From the NCBI GenBank assembly GCA_000434235.1, contig FR892003.1, forward strand, positions 62,110 to 70,234: a DNA stretch of 8,125 bases. The letters are read 5' to 3'. The DNA comes from Alistipes sp. CAG:268 (GTDB taxonomy: Bacteria; Bacteroidota; Bacteroidia; Bacteroidales; Rikenellaceae). This document shows positions 1 to 5,945 of this stretch, in pieces. Made by a program: the position numbers and the translations under genes. Each line of letters starts with the position of its first letter. Position 1 is the first letter of the stretch. A model generated the notes under the pieces. The model was not told the DNA's origin. It made no database searches and saw nothing but the letters and a program-made list of their open reading frames with translations.

Positions 1-622
1 TGTTCAGGAATGCCAGCTCGCGCAGGCGGTTGGCCAGGATCTCGTACTTGTAGACGGTCGTATGGGTGAAGATCTCGCCGTCGGGTTTGAAGGTGATGAT
101 CGTTCCCCTGTCGGAGCATTCGCCGACGATCTCCACTTCGGAGGTGGGCTTGCCCTTGCTGTAGCTCTGGCGGAAGATCTTCCCGTCGCGGTGGATCTCG
201 GCGATGAGCAGCGTCGAGAGGGCGTTCACACACGATACGCCGACTCCATGCAGACCGCCCGAGACCTTGTAGGAACCCTTGTCGAACTTGCCTCCGGCAT
301 GAAGGACCGTGAGGACGACTTCGAGCGCCGATTTTCCCTCCTTCTCGTGGAAGTCGGTCGGGATACCCCGGCCGTTATCCCTGACGGTAATCGAATTGTC
401 TTCGTTGATCGTCACATCGATATCCGTACAATATCCGGCGAGCGCCTCGTCGATCGAGTTGTCCACGACCTCGTAGACCAGGTGGTGGAGTCCCTTTTCG
501 CCGATGTCACCGATATACATGGCCGGACGCTTGCGCACGGCCTCCAGCCCCTCGAGGACCTGGATATTCGACGCGGAATATGCTTCTTCCTGCTTCTTAA
601 CGTTTTCTTGTTCGGTACTCAT
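1..622 (-). CDS. gyrB: DNA gyrase subunit B, N-terminal part (runs off left edge)
   Basis: ATPase subunit of DNA gyrase, the cytoplasmic type II topoisomerase that introduces negative supercoils together with GyrA. The minus strand reads 207 codons from an ATG at 622 to the window edge without a stop; the C-terminal part (rest of the transducer, Toprim) lies outside. Visible GHKL ATPase landmarks are RKRPAMYIG (30-38), [13 protein letters not shown] with the catalytic Glu51 and Mg-binding Asn55, DNGRGIP (82-88) and the ATP-lid glycine motif GGLHGVG (122-128). The '[18 protein letters not shown]' block favours GyrB over ParE, which shares the fold, but the decisive C-terminal half is not in view. 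The start is supported by a promoter ending about 24 bases upstream. Gene ftsE lies just upstream on the same strand, 56 bases away, but gyrB seems to have its own promoter. Confidence 0.95.
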   Translation of the reverse strand, partial: MSTEQENVKKQEEAYSASNIQVLEGLEAVRKRPAMYIGDIGEKGLHHLVYEVVDNSIDEALAGYCTDIDVTINEDNSITVRDNGRGIPTDFHEKEGKSALEVVLTVLHAGGKFDKGSYKVSGGLHGVGVSCVNALSTLLIAEIHRDGKIFRQSYSKGKPTSEVEIVGECSDRGTIITFKPDGEIFTHTTVYKYEILANRLRELAFLN

Positions 623-645
623 TCGTTGTCGTTCTAAATATTGTA

Positions 646-676
646 CAAATATAGTGTTTTTTTCGCGAAATGGCAA
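646..676 (-). promoter_or_regulatory. Bacteroidota-type promoter of gyrB
   Basis: On the minus strand a TATATTTG element (646-653) matches the Bacteroidota -7 consensus TAnnTTTG. A TTG (674-676) lies 20 bases further upstream, at the expected -33 position. The predicted transcription start, near 640, gives a leader of about 18 bases before the gyrB ATG. The element sits just beyond the ftsE stop codon, so gyrB need not depend on ftsE transcription. This is a consensus match only. Confidence 0.7.
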
Positions 677-678
677 GA

Positions 679-1419
679 TCAGCCCAATTCGGCCGCGAGA
701 TCCACCTCGCGAATCTTCCCCTGGGCGAAGAGGATCGCGCGGGCGGGGTAGTTCTCGATCAGCGCCGTGTTGTGCGTGGACATCACCACGGCGCAGCCCC
801 GCGCGGCGATCTGCCGGAAGAGCTGCATGATGCCGTCGGCCGTCACCGGATCGAGGTTGCCCGTGGGCTCGTCGGCCAGGAGCACCTGCGGGTCGTTGAG
901 CAGCGCACGGGCGATGACCAGGCGCTGCTGCTCGCCGCCCGAGAGTTCGAACGGCATCTTGTAGCTCTTCGACGAGAGCTGCACCACGTCGAGTACCTTC
1001 TCGATGCGCTGGCGGATCTCCGACTCGTTGCGCCACCCGGTGGCCCGGAGCACGTAGTGCAGGTTGAGGAAGGCGTTGCGGTCGGTGAGCAGCTGGTAGT
1101 CCTGGAAGACGATGCCGATGCGGCGGCGCAGGTAGGGGATGTCCCGGCGGCGGAGCCGGCGCAGATCGAACCCGGCGACATATCCCTCTCCCGTAAGCAG
1201 TTGTACCTCGGCATATAAAGTTTTGAGCAAGGTGCTTTTCCCGCTGCCGACCCGGCCGATCAGATAGACCAGTTCACCCGGAGCCACCGTCAGACTGACA
1301 TCCGAAAGCACCATCTCGCCCTGCCGGAGCAACCGCTCCTCCGAGCGGCTTCCGAAGGGGTCATCGGCGTGATAGATGGCCGCATTGCGCAGCTCGACCA
1401 CGTATTTTTCGTTCCTCAT
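679..1419 (-). CDS. ftsE: Cell-division ABC transporter ATP-binding protein FtsE
   Basis: ATPase that with the membrane protein FtsX forms the divisome complex controlling peptidoglycan hydrolases at the septum. The 246-residue protein has a complete ABC nucleotide-binding domain: Walker [10 protein letters not shown] (55-63, Lys61), Q-loop Gln106 in VFQD, signature LSGGEQQR (159-166), Walker B VLLADEP (179-185, catalytic Glu184), D-loop GNLD (187-190) and H-loop His216. The GRVGSGKS form of Walker A and the [19 protein letters not shown] block suit Bacteroidota FtsE. An extra segment of roughly 16-19 residues (about 18-36, [19 protein letters not shown]) sits before the first core strand and makes the N-terminus longer than in compact FtsE proteins. 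No ftsX lies beside it; to my knowledge the two genes are often separated in this phylum. A LolD-type or other exporter ATPase is the alternative. The start is set by an ATG about 23 bases downstream of a promoter. Confidence 0.82.
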   Translation of the reverse strand: MRNEKYVVELRNAAIYHADDPFGSRSEERLLRQGEMVLSDVSLTVAPGELVYLIGRVGSGKSTLLKTLYAEVQLLTGEGYVAGFDLRRLRRRDIPYLRRRIGIVFQDYQLLTDRNAFLNLHYVLRATGWRNESEIRQRIEKVLDVVQLSSKSYKMPFELSGGEQQRLVIARALLNDPQVLLADEPTGNLDPVTADGIMQLFRQIAARGCAVVMSTHNTALIENYPARAILFAQGKIREVDLAAELG

Positions 1420-1441
1420 GCGTCGCGTTTTTTCTGGCTAA

Positions 1442-1449
1442 CAAAGATA
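1442..1449 (-). promoter_or_regulatory. Promoter (-7 element) of ftsE
   Basis: The minus strand reads TATCTTTG, a perfect TAnnTTTG element, 22 bases upstream of the ftsE ATG. Transcription would start near 1436, leaving a leader of about 16 bases. No clear TTG is seen at -33. It is back to back with the ssrA promoter on the other strand. Confidence 0.6.
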
Positions 1450-1458
1450 CAAAAATTC

Positions 1459-1488
1459 TTGGATTTTGCGAAAAAAGCCGTACATTTG
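1459..1488 (+). promoter_or_regulatory. Promoter of the tmRNA gene
   Basis: TTG (1459-1461) and TACATTTG (1481-1488) separated by 19 bases match the Bacteroidota -33/-7 consensus. Transcription would begin near 1494, giving a 5' leader of about 30 bases before the mature tmRNA end at 1524, which RNase P would be expected to remove. Confidence 0.72.
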
Positions 1489-1523
1489 CCGTGTCTACAA
1501 CGACATTTTGTCGGCACGAAACA

Positions 1524-1924
1524 GGGGGTGCCCGGTTTTGACAGCAGGCAGAGTTTGATTGTAAGCACGCCGAGCGCTGTGTGGCGGCTCGTAAATCCCG
1601 ACGCTCAAGATTCAAATGGCAATAACAGCTATGCACTCGCTGCCTAATTTTCAAGGAAAATTAGCTTAATCCCCGGAGCCAAGGCGCTTCGGCGACGAGT
1701 ATCCCGAAGGGACGTTCCGCTCCTTAACGGCTCTTCACACGGGGTATCATTCATTTGGAGATAGCGAGCCGGAGGGTCCCGGTCGGCGCGCAAAATTCAA
1801 GGGACTGGGTCTCCGGCTGGGTTGCCGCCTGCCAGGCCGGAGAAGGAGGATCAAACGGCGGCTAAGCGTGTAGAAAGCTTTCGGGTTCCCTGTTTGGACG
1901 CGGGTTCGACTCCCGCCACCTCCA
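1524..1924 (+). ncRNA. ssrA: Transfer-messenger RNA (tmRNA)
   Basis: tmRNA rescues ribosomes stalled on broken messages: it is charged with alanine, enters the A site with SmpB and then serves as template for a degradation tag. The 5' end GGGGGTG (1524-1530) pairs over 7 bp with CACCTCC (1917-1923), with one G-U pair, leaving A1924 as discriminator. The T arm is a 5-bp stem (1900-1904 with 1912-1916) around TTCGACT. The 5' part carries the typical GGTTTTGACAG segment, and a short tag frame ends at 1647. A 9-bp hairpin (1644-1652 with 1656-1664) just after the tag holds the stop codon, as expected of tmRNA. The CCA tail is not encoded (CAC follows A1924), so it must be added after transcription. 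Length is about 401 nt, one-piece and not permuted. The pseudoknots were not modelled. Any protein reading frame through this stretch is accidental. Confidence 0.96.
1618..1647 (+). other. tmRNA tag-peptide reading frame
   Basis: Reading from GGC at 1618, the tag is GNNSYALAA followed by TAA (1645-1647). It aligns without gaps with the known Porphyromonas gingivalis tag GENNYALAA and the Bacteroides tag GETNYALAA, so GGC is the likely resume codon. The frame is open upstream, so AAT at 1615 or TCA at 1612 cannot be excluded as the resume codon. The terminal LAA is the protease-recognition end. Confidence 0.8.
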
Positions 1925-1938
1925 CACCCGTTCGACCA

Positions 1939-1966
1939 ACGCCCCGGCCCGCCCCGGGGCGTTTTC
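1939..1966 (+). terminator. Intrinsic terminator of the tmRNA gene
   Basis: A 9-bp GC-rich stem (ACGCCCCGG, 1939-1947, with CCGGGGCGT, 1954-1962) and a 6-base loop is followed by a short T run (1962-1965). It begins 15 bases after the tmRNA 3' end and precedes the purT promoter, separating the two transcripts. Confidence 0.75.
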
Positions 1967-2006
1967 CGTTTGCGGGCACCCGCCGCCCGGCCAAAAATCC
2001 GCACAA

Positions 2007-2019
2007 CGGTTGCAAACCG
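2007..2019. promoter_or_regulatory. Small palindrome at the purT -33 element (possible operator)
   Basis: CGGTT-GCA-AACCG is a perfect 5-bp inverted repeat with a 3-base centre. It covers the TTG (2010-2012) that serves as the -33 element of the purT promoter. A dimeric repressor bound here would block RNA polymerase. No regulator gene lies next to it and the palindrome is short, so it may be chance. Confidence 0.25.
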
Positions 2020-2039
2020 CCGGGAAAAAGCTATCTTTG
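2010..2039 (+). promoter_or_regulatory. Promoter of the purT-cyclophilin operon
   Basis: TTG (2010-2012), 19 bases, then TATCTTTG (2032-2039): an exact fit to the Bacteroidota consensus. Transcription would begin near 2045, giving an A-rich leader of about 15 bases without a Shine-Dalgarno sequence. This supports the ATG at 2060 as the purT start. Confidence 0.75.
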
Positions 2040-2059
2040 CAGTACCAAAAAATCCGACT

Positions 2060-3235
2060 ATGACCAAAAAGATACTGCTCCTGGGCTCGGGCGAACTGGG
2101 CAAGGAGTTCGTGATTGCGGCGCAGCGCCTCGGACAGACCGTCGTGGCGTGCGACTCCTATGCGGGCGCTCCCGCCATGCAGGTGGCCGACGCCTGCGAA
2201 GTCTTCGACATGCTCGACGGCGACGCCCTGGCCGCCGCCGTGGCCAAACACCACCCCGACATCATCGTTCCCGAGATCGAGGCCATCCGCACCGAGCGGC
2301 TCTACGATTTCGAGCGTGAAGGCGTGCAGGTAGTCCCGAGCGCCCGGGCCGTGAACTTCACGATGAACCGCAAGGCGATCCGCGACCTGGCCGCCAGGGA
2401 GCTGGGGCTGAAGACGGCCCGCTATTTCTACGCCAAAAGCTACGAGGAGCTGTGCGACGCGGCCGCAAAGATCGGCTATCCGTGCGTTGTCAAGCCGCTG
2501 ATGTCCTCCTCGGGCAAGGGGCAGTCGCTGGTCAAGGGGCCCGAGGAGCTCGAGCACGCCTGGCACTACGGCTGCGAGGGCTCGCGCGGCGACATCCGCG
2601 AGCTGATCATCGAGGAGTTCATCCGCTTCGACAGCGAGATCACGCTGCTGACCGTCACCCAGAAGAACGGACCGACACTCTTCTGCCCGCCGATCGGCCA
2701 CGTACAGAAGGGCGGCGACTACCGCGAGAGCTTCCAGTCGCCGCACATCGCACCGGAGCACCTGGCCGAGGCGCAGCGCATGGCCGCCGCCGTGACCGAG
2801 TCGCTCACCGGCGCCGGACTGTGGGGCGTGGAGTTCTTCCTGAGCCACGAGAACGGCGTCTATTTCTCGGAACTCTCGCCCCGTCCCCACGACACGGGTA
2901 TGGTGACGCTGGCCGGAACGCAGAATCTCAACGAGTTCGAGCTGCACCTGCGCGCCGTGCTGGGCATTCCGATCCCGGCAATCACCTTCGAACGGCTCGG
3001 TGCGAGCGCCGTCGTCCTCTCGCCGATCGCCTGCGCAACGGCTCCGCACTACGAGGGCATCGAGAGCGCCCTGGCCGACAACCCGCGCACCGACCTGCGG
3101 ATCTTCGGCAAGCCTTCGGCACGTGTAAACCGCCGCATGGGCGTAGTCGTGGGCTACGAACCGCTCGACGGCGACCTGGAGGCGCTGCGCGACCGCGTGA
3201 AGGCGGCCGCAGCCCGGATCCGGGTCACCGAATAA
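2060..3235 (+). CDS. purT: Formate-dependent phosphoribosylglycinamide formyltransferase (GAR transformylase 2)
   Basis: Cytoplasmic ATP-grasp enzyme of purine synthesis that converts GAR, formate and ATP to FGAR, the folate-independent alternative to PurN. The 391-residue length matches the family (about 390). Landmarks are the N-terminal GSGELGKE (9-16), PEIEAI (71-76) in the GAR-binding region, ATP-grasp residues VVKP (143-146, Lys145) and the glycine loop SSSGKGQS (149-156), then VEF (Glu258) and [10 protein letters not shown] (271-280, Glu271), whose acidic residues fit the Mg-ATP site. The ATG at 2060 ([14 protein letters not shown]) is chosen because it starts exactly at the family N-terminus and 20 bases after a promoter. 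An in-frame ATG at 1970 lies upstream of that promoter and would add 30 unrelated residues. A cyclophilin gene follows 32 bases later, probably co-transcribed. Confidence 0.96.
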   Translation: MTKKILLLGSGELGKEFVIAAQRLGQTVVACDSYAGAPAMQVADACEVFDMLDGDALAAAVAKHHPDIIVPEIEAIRTERLYDFEREGVQVVPSARAVNFTMNRKAIRDLAARELGLKTARYFYAKSYEELCDAAAKIGYPCVVKPLMSSSGKGQSLVKGPEELEHAWHYGCEGSRGDIRELIIEEFIRFDSEITLLTVTQKNGPTLFCPPIGHVQKGGDYRESFQSPHIAPEHLAEAQRMAAAVTESLTGAGLWGVEFFLSHENGVYFSELSPRPHDTGMVTLAGTQNLNEFELHLRAVLGIPIPAITFERLGASAVVLSPIACATAPHYEGIESALADNPRTDLRIFGKPSARVNRRMGVVVGYEPLDGDLEALRDRVKAAAARIRVTE

Positions 3236-3267
3236 ACGAATCCATAAACGGACAACGATACGACACC

Positions 3268-3708
3268 ATGAAAACCTACGCGATCATTGCCACCGAGAAG
3301 GGCGACATGAAGGCGGAACTCTACGCCGACGAGACCCCGGGCACCGTGGCCAACTTCGTCGATCTGGCCGGGCACGGCTTCTACGACGGCCTGACCTTCC
3401 ACCGGGTGATCCCCGATTTCGTGATCCAGGGCGGCTGCCCGCGGGGCGACGGAACGGGCGGCCCGGGCTACACGATCAAGTGCGAGACCTCGGCGCCGCG
3501 CCAGCGCCACGACCGCGGCGTGCTCTCGATGGCCCACGCCGGACGCGACACCGGCGGCTCGCAGTTCTTCATCTGCATGAACCGCGAAAACACGCAGCAC
3601 CTCGACGGCGTGCACACCTGCTTCGGGCAGGTTGTCGAGGGGCTCGATGTCATCGACGACATCCGCCGCGGCGACCGCATCCTCTCGATCCGCATCGTCA
3701 GGGAGTAG
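3268..3708 (+). CDS. Cyclophilin-type peptidyl-prolyl cis-trans isomerase
   Basis: Small single-domain cyclophilin (146 residues) that catalyses cis-trans isomerisation of prolyl bonds. No signal peptide is seen, so it should act in the cytoplasm. Active-site landmarks are [13 protein letters not shown] (44-56, catalytic Arg46), GSQFFI (97-102), HLDG (111-114) and FGQVVEG (119-125). His111 takes the place of Trp121 of human CypA, the residue important for cyclosporin binding, so low cyclosporin affinity is expected, as in many bacterial cyclophilins. The ATG at 3268 starts directly at the first beta strand ([18 protein letters not shown]) and is preferred over long upstream extensions, which would run through purT in another frame. 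It lies 32 bases after purT with no promoter or terminator between and is followed by a strong hairpin, so it is the last gene of the operon. Confidence 0.95.
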   Translation: MKTYAIIATEKGDMKAELYADETPGTVANFVDLAGHGFYDGLTFHRVIPDFVIQGGCPRGDGTGGPGYTIKCETSAPRQRHDRGVLSMAHAGRDTGGSQFFICMNRENTQHLDGVHTCFGQVVEGLDVIDDIRRGDRILSIRIVRE

Positions 3709-3738
3709 GCACCCCGAAGCGGCTCCCCAAAAACCGAA

Positions 3739-3774
3739 GGTCCCGGCACGGCAGAAGCCGTGCCGGGACCGTTT
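3739..3774 (+). terminator. Terminator after the purT-cyclophilin operon
   Basis: A perfect 14-bp stem (3739-3752 with 3757-3770) closed by an AGAA tetraloop, 30 bases after the cyclophilin stop. It is followed by only GTTT, so it is U-poor, but the stem is very stable. The next gene converges from the opposite strand. Confidence 0.75.
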
Positions 3775-3842
3775 CGTATCCGACCGCGCCCGCGCACACC
3801 CGGGCAGGCGTATCCGACCGCGCCCGCGCACATCCGGGCAGG
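3775..3842. repeat. 34-bp direct tandem repeat, two copies
   Basis: Two adjacent units (3775-3808 and 3809-3842) begin CGTATCCGACCGCGCCCG and end CCGGGCAGG. They differ at one position, C3799 versus T3833. The units abut without a spacer. They start immediately after the operon terminator and lie between two convergent transcription units. Each unit could form a weak 5-bp hairpin (GCCCG with CGGGC). No convincing gene covers them. The copies look like a recent duplication or a minisatellite-like array; function unknown. Confidence 0.9.
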
Positions 3843-3884
3843 AAGTCTCCGCATCCGGCAACCCCTTCCGAACACTCCGAACGC

Positions 3885-3916
3885 AAAAAACCGCAACTCC
3901 CCGAGGGGAATTGCGG
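3885..3916 (-). terminator. Intrinsic terminator of the aminotransferase gene
   Basis: Read on the minus strand, CCGCAATTCCCC (3916-3905) pairs with GGGGAGTTGCGG (3902-3891) with one G-U wobble, followed directly by TTTTTT (3890-3885). The tight loop probably opens the innermost pair to a tetraloop. It begins 24 bases after the stop codon and is a classic Rho-independent terminator. On the plus strand the wobble becomes a C-A mismatch and there is no T run, so it serves mainly the minus strand. Confidence 0.85.
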
Positions 3917-3940
3917 TTATCGGAACGGCTCCGTCCGGGA

Positions 3941-5134
3941 CTATTTCCCGAAAGCAGCCTTGACGTTGTCGGTAGCCCGCTTGAGCAGCTCCTCGGGGCA
4001 GCAGAGCGTGATGCGGATGTAGCGGTTGCCCTCCGAGCCGAAGATGCCGCCCGGCGTCAGGAAAACGTCGCACTTCTCCATCACCTCGTCCGAGAAGGCG
4101 AAGCTGTCGCCTTCATAGTCCTCGGGCAGCTCGGCCCACACGAACAGTCCGGCCTGATGCTCGCGGTAGCGGCATCCGAGCGCATCGAGCAGGGCATAGG
4201 CCTGCCGCTCGCGGCCGTAGTAGATGGCATTGAGCTCCTTGAACCAATCCTCACCCAGCGCCAGCGCCGTGTCGGCGGCAGCCTGGATGGGGTAGAACAT
4301 GCCCGAGTCCATGTTGGACTTGAACGTGAGGATCGAGTCGATCCACTCCTTCCGGCCGACGATCACACCGACACGCCAGCCGGCCATCGAGTGGCCCTTC
4401 GACAGCGAGTTCATCTCGAGCGCCACCTCGCGGGCACCCTCCGCCTCCATGATCGAGATCGGAGCCTCGGCGTTGCGGATGAAGCTGTAGGGGTTGTCGT
4501 GCACGATCAGGATGTTGTGCTTGGCTCCGAAGTCGATGATGCGCTGGAAGAGCTCCATCGAGGGGGTCTGTCCCGTCGGCATGTTGGGGTAATTGACGAG
4601 CATCATCTTCACGCCGTCGAGGCCGGCCCGTTCGATGGCCTCGAAATCGGGATAGAAGTTCGTCTGCTTGTTGAGCGCATAGGGCAGCATCACGCCGCCG
4701 GCCAGCCGCACGGCGGCCGAATAGGTCGGATAGCCGGGGTTGGGCACGAGGACCTTGTCGCCCGGGTTGAGGAACGTCATGCAGATGTGCATGATGCCCT
4801 CCTTCGAACCGATGAGCGGCAGCACCTCGCTGTTGTAGTCGAGTTCGGTGCGGTACCACTTCTTGTACCAGTCGGCAAAAGCCTTGCGCAGGATGGGCTC
4901 ACCCTTGTAGGACATGTATTTGTGGACATCGGGACGTTGCGCCTCGCTGGCCAGGCGGTCGATGACGGACTGGTGGGGCGGGAGGTCGGGACTTCCCATA
5001 GCGAGTTTGACGATCTGACGACCGGTAGCGGCCTCGATTTCCGCGATTTCGCGCAGGCGGCGCGAAAAATAGTACTCGCCGATGCCGTCCAGACGGTGTG
5101 AACGGGCGATGTTTACTGCTTTTGCCATAGTCAT
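3941..5134 (-). CDS. PLP-dependent class I/II aminotransferase, substrate unresolved
   Basis: Fold-type I aminotransferase (397 residues) transferring an amino group between an amino acid and a 2-oxo acid. Visible residues: substrate/phosphate region GSPDLPP (47-53), IGSKEG (108-113), PNPGYPTY (131-138), NYPNMPTGQ (181-189, Asn184), VHDNPY (211-216, Asp213 to the pyridine nitrogen and Tyr216), NSLSKGHSMAGWRVG with PLP-binding Lys246 and Arg254, and YIRITL (372-377) with the carboxylate-binding Arg374. All catalytic positions are present. Similarity of style is to the AlaA/AlaC and DapL-like groups, so alanine, aspartate or LL-diaminopimelate are candidates; the sequence does not decide. ATGs at 5134 and 5128 (MTMAKAV) are both usable; the first is listed. 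It has its own promoter and terminator and is separated from the corrinoid cassette by a hairpin, so it is probably monocistronic. Confidence 0.9.
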   Translation of the reverse strand: MTMAKAVNIARSHRLDGIGEYYFSRRLREIAEIEAATGRQIVKLAMGSPDLPPHQSVIDRLASEAQRPDVHKYMSYKGEPILRKAFADWYKKWYRTELDYNSEVLPLIGSKEGIMHICMTFLNPGDKVLVPNPGYPTYSAAVRLAGGVMLPYALNKQTNFYPDFEAIERAGLDGVKMMLVNYPNMPTGQTPSMELFQRIIDFGAKHNILIVHDNPYSFIRNAEAPISIMEAEGAREVALEMNSLSKGHSMAGWRVGVIVGRKEWIDSILTFKSNMDSGMFYPIQAAADTALALGEDWFKELNAIYYGRERQAYALLDALGCRYREHQAGLFVWAELPEDYEGDSFAFSDEVMEKCDVFLTPGGIFGSEGNRYIRITLCCPEELLKRATDNVKAAFGK

Positions 5135-5161
5135 GTATCGGGTTTAGAATTTAGCTCCGGA

Positions 5162-5169
5162 CAAAGATA
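5162..5169 (-). promoter_or_regulatory. Promoter (-7 element) of the aminotransferase gene
   Basis: The minus strand reads TATCTTTG, a perfect TAnnTTTG match, 27 bases upstream of the first ATG. Upstream (about 5172-5200) is strongly AT-rich against the GC-rich background, but no clear TTG is seen at -33. The predicted leader is about 22 bases. Confidence 0.6.
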
Positions 5170-5229
5170 GGGAATTTATGAATAAAATTAAAAAATACCC
5201 CGTAAAAATTGCGGACGCCCCGAAACGAC

Positions 5230-5262
5230 CGGGCGGGAGCAGGCTGCAGCCCCTCCCGCCCG
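5230..5262 (-). terminator. Hairpin terminator after the corrinoid methyl-transfer cassette
   Basis: CGGGCGGGAG (5230-5239) pairs with CTCCCGCCCG (5253-5262). Inside, GGC-TGCA-GCC (5242-5251) adds a short inner stem. It starts 21 bases after the stop of the corrinoid protein gene. On the minus strand only a weak GTTT is nearby, so it is U-poor; position and stability are the argument. Confidence 0.6.
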
Positions 5263-5283
5263 ACAGATCAGCGATCGTCGCGG

Positions 5284-5922
5284 TCAGTGCCCCATGAGCT
5301 GCCGGGCCATCAGCACGGCGTTGTTGGCATTCGAACTGTATCCGTCGGCGCCGATCGTCCGGGCGAAACCCTCGGTGACGGGAGCCCCGCCGACAAGCAC
5401 CTTGACCCGTCCGGCCAGATCCGACGCACGCAGGGCGTCGATCACCTCTTTCATATGGGTCATCGTCGTGGTAAGAAGTGCCGACATGCAGAGGATGTCG
5501 GCCCGATGCTCGCGTGCCGCCTCGATGAAACGGTCGCTCGAGATGTCCACCCCGATGTTGAAGACCTCGAAACCGCACCCCTCGAGCATCGAGGCCACCA
5601 GGTTCTTGCCGATGTCGTGCAGGTCGCCGCGCACCGTGCCGATGACGATCCGCCCGCGACTCTCCGCCGTGTTGTTCCGCAGCAGCGGACGCAGCAACTC
5701 GAGCGCCCCCTTCATCGCACGGGCGCTCATGAGCAGATTGGGCACATAGGCCTCGCCGGCCTCGAAGCGGCGGCCGATCTCCTCCATCGCCGGGATCATG
5801 TAGCCGTTGATGACCGTCTGGGGATCGATCCCGGCTGCAAGCGCCCGCCCGGTCACCGCCACGGCCGGTTCGAGTTGTCCGGCCAGAATGGCGTCGTAGA
5901 GTTCATTGAGTTGTGTTTCCAT
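5284..5922 (-). CDS. Corrinoid (cobalamin-binding) methyl-carrier protein, MtbC/MttC type
   Basis: Carries a methyl group on the cobalt of a bound corrinoid between two methyltransferases, in the cytoplasm. The 212-residue length and two-domain layout match the methanogen and acetogen MtmC/MtbC/MttC family: an N-terminal four-helix cap (about 1-88, with the family-like YMIPAMEEIGRRFEAGE) and a Rossmann-like B12 domain (about 90-212). The cobalt-ligand motif D-x-H-x-x-G is DLHDIG (100-105, His102), followed by the usual SxL (Ser147-Leu149) and the glycines of VGGAPVT (177-183). The start at ATG 5922 (METQLNELYDAIL) fits the cap; the frame is open far upstream inside the neighbour gene, but that is read-through of a shadow frame. 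It lies 23 bases downstream of the URO-D-type methyltransferase, surely its partner. A methionine synthase fragment is unlikely because the domain pair is complete by itself. Confidence 0.95.
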   Translation of the reverse strand: METQLNELYDAILAGQLEPAVAVTGRALAAGIDPQTVINGYMIPAMEEIGRRFEAGEAYVPNLLMSARAMKGALELLRPLLRNNTAESRGRIVIGTVRGDLHDIGKNLVASMLEGCGFEVFNIGVDISSDRFIEAAREHRADILCMSALLTTTMTHMKEVIDALRASDLAGRVKVLVGGAPVTEGFARTIGADGYSSNANNAVLMARQLMGH

Positions 5923-5945
5923 GGTTTGCCTGGTTCGGTTGAAAT

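Noticed and set aside
1369..1647. A 92-residue plus-strand frame ending in ...YALAA
   Set aside because: Its end is the tmRNA tag; the upstream part is the ftsE start, the intergenic promoters and the tmRNA 5' half, not a protein gene.
1862..3049. A 395-residue open frame on the minus strand
   Set aside because: It covers purT antisense and runs into the tmRNA 3' part. PurT has a full set of family motifs and codon structure; the antisense product has none.
3775..3842. CRISPR array
   Set aside because: Only two units, directly abutting with no spacers and no cas genes nearby; it is a tandem duplication.
3632..5101. A 489-residue open frame on the plus strand
   Set aside because: It lies opposite the aminotransferase, which has all catalytic residues, a promoter and a terminator. 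The plus-strand product is repetitive and low in family-like motifs, as expected of a GC-rich shadow frame.
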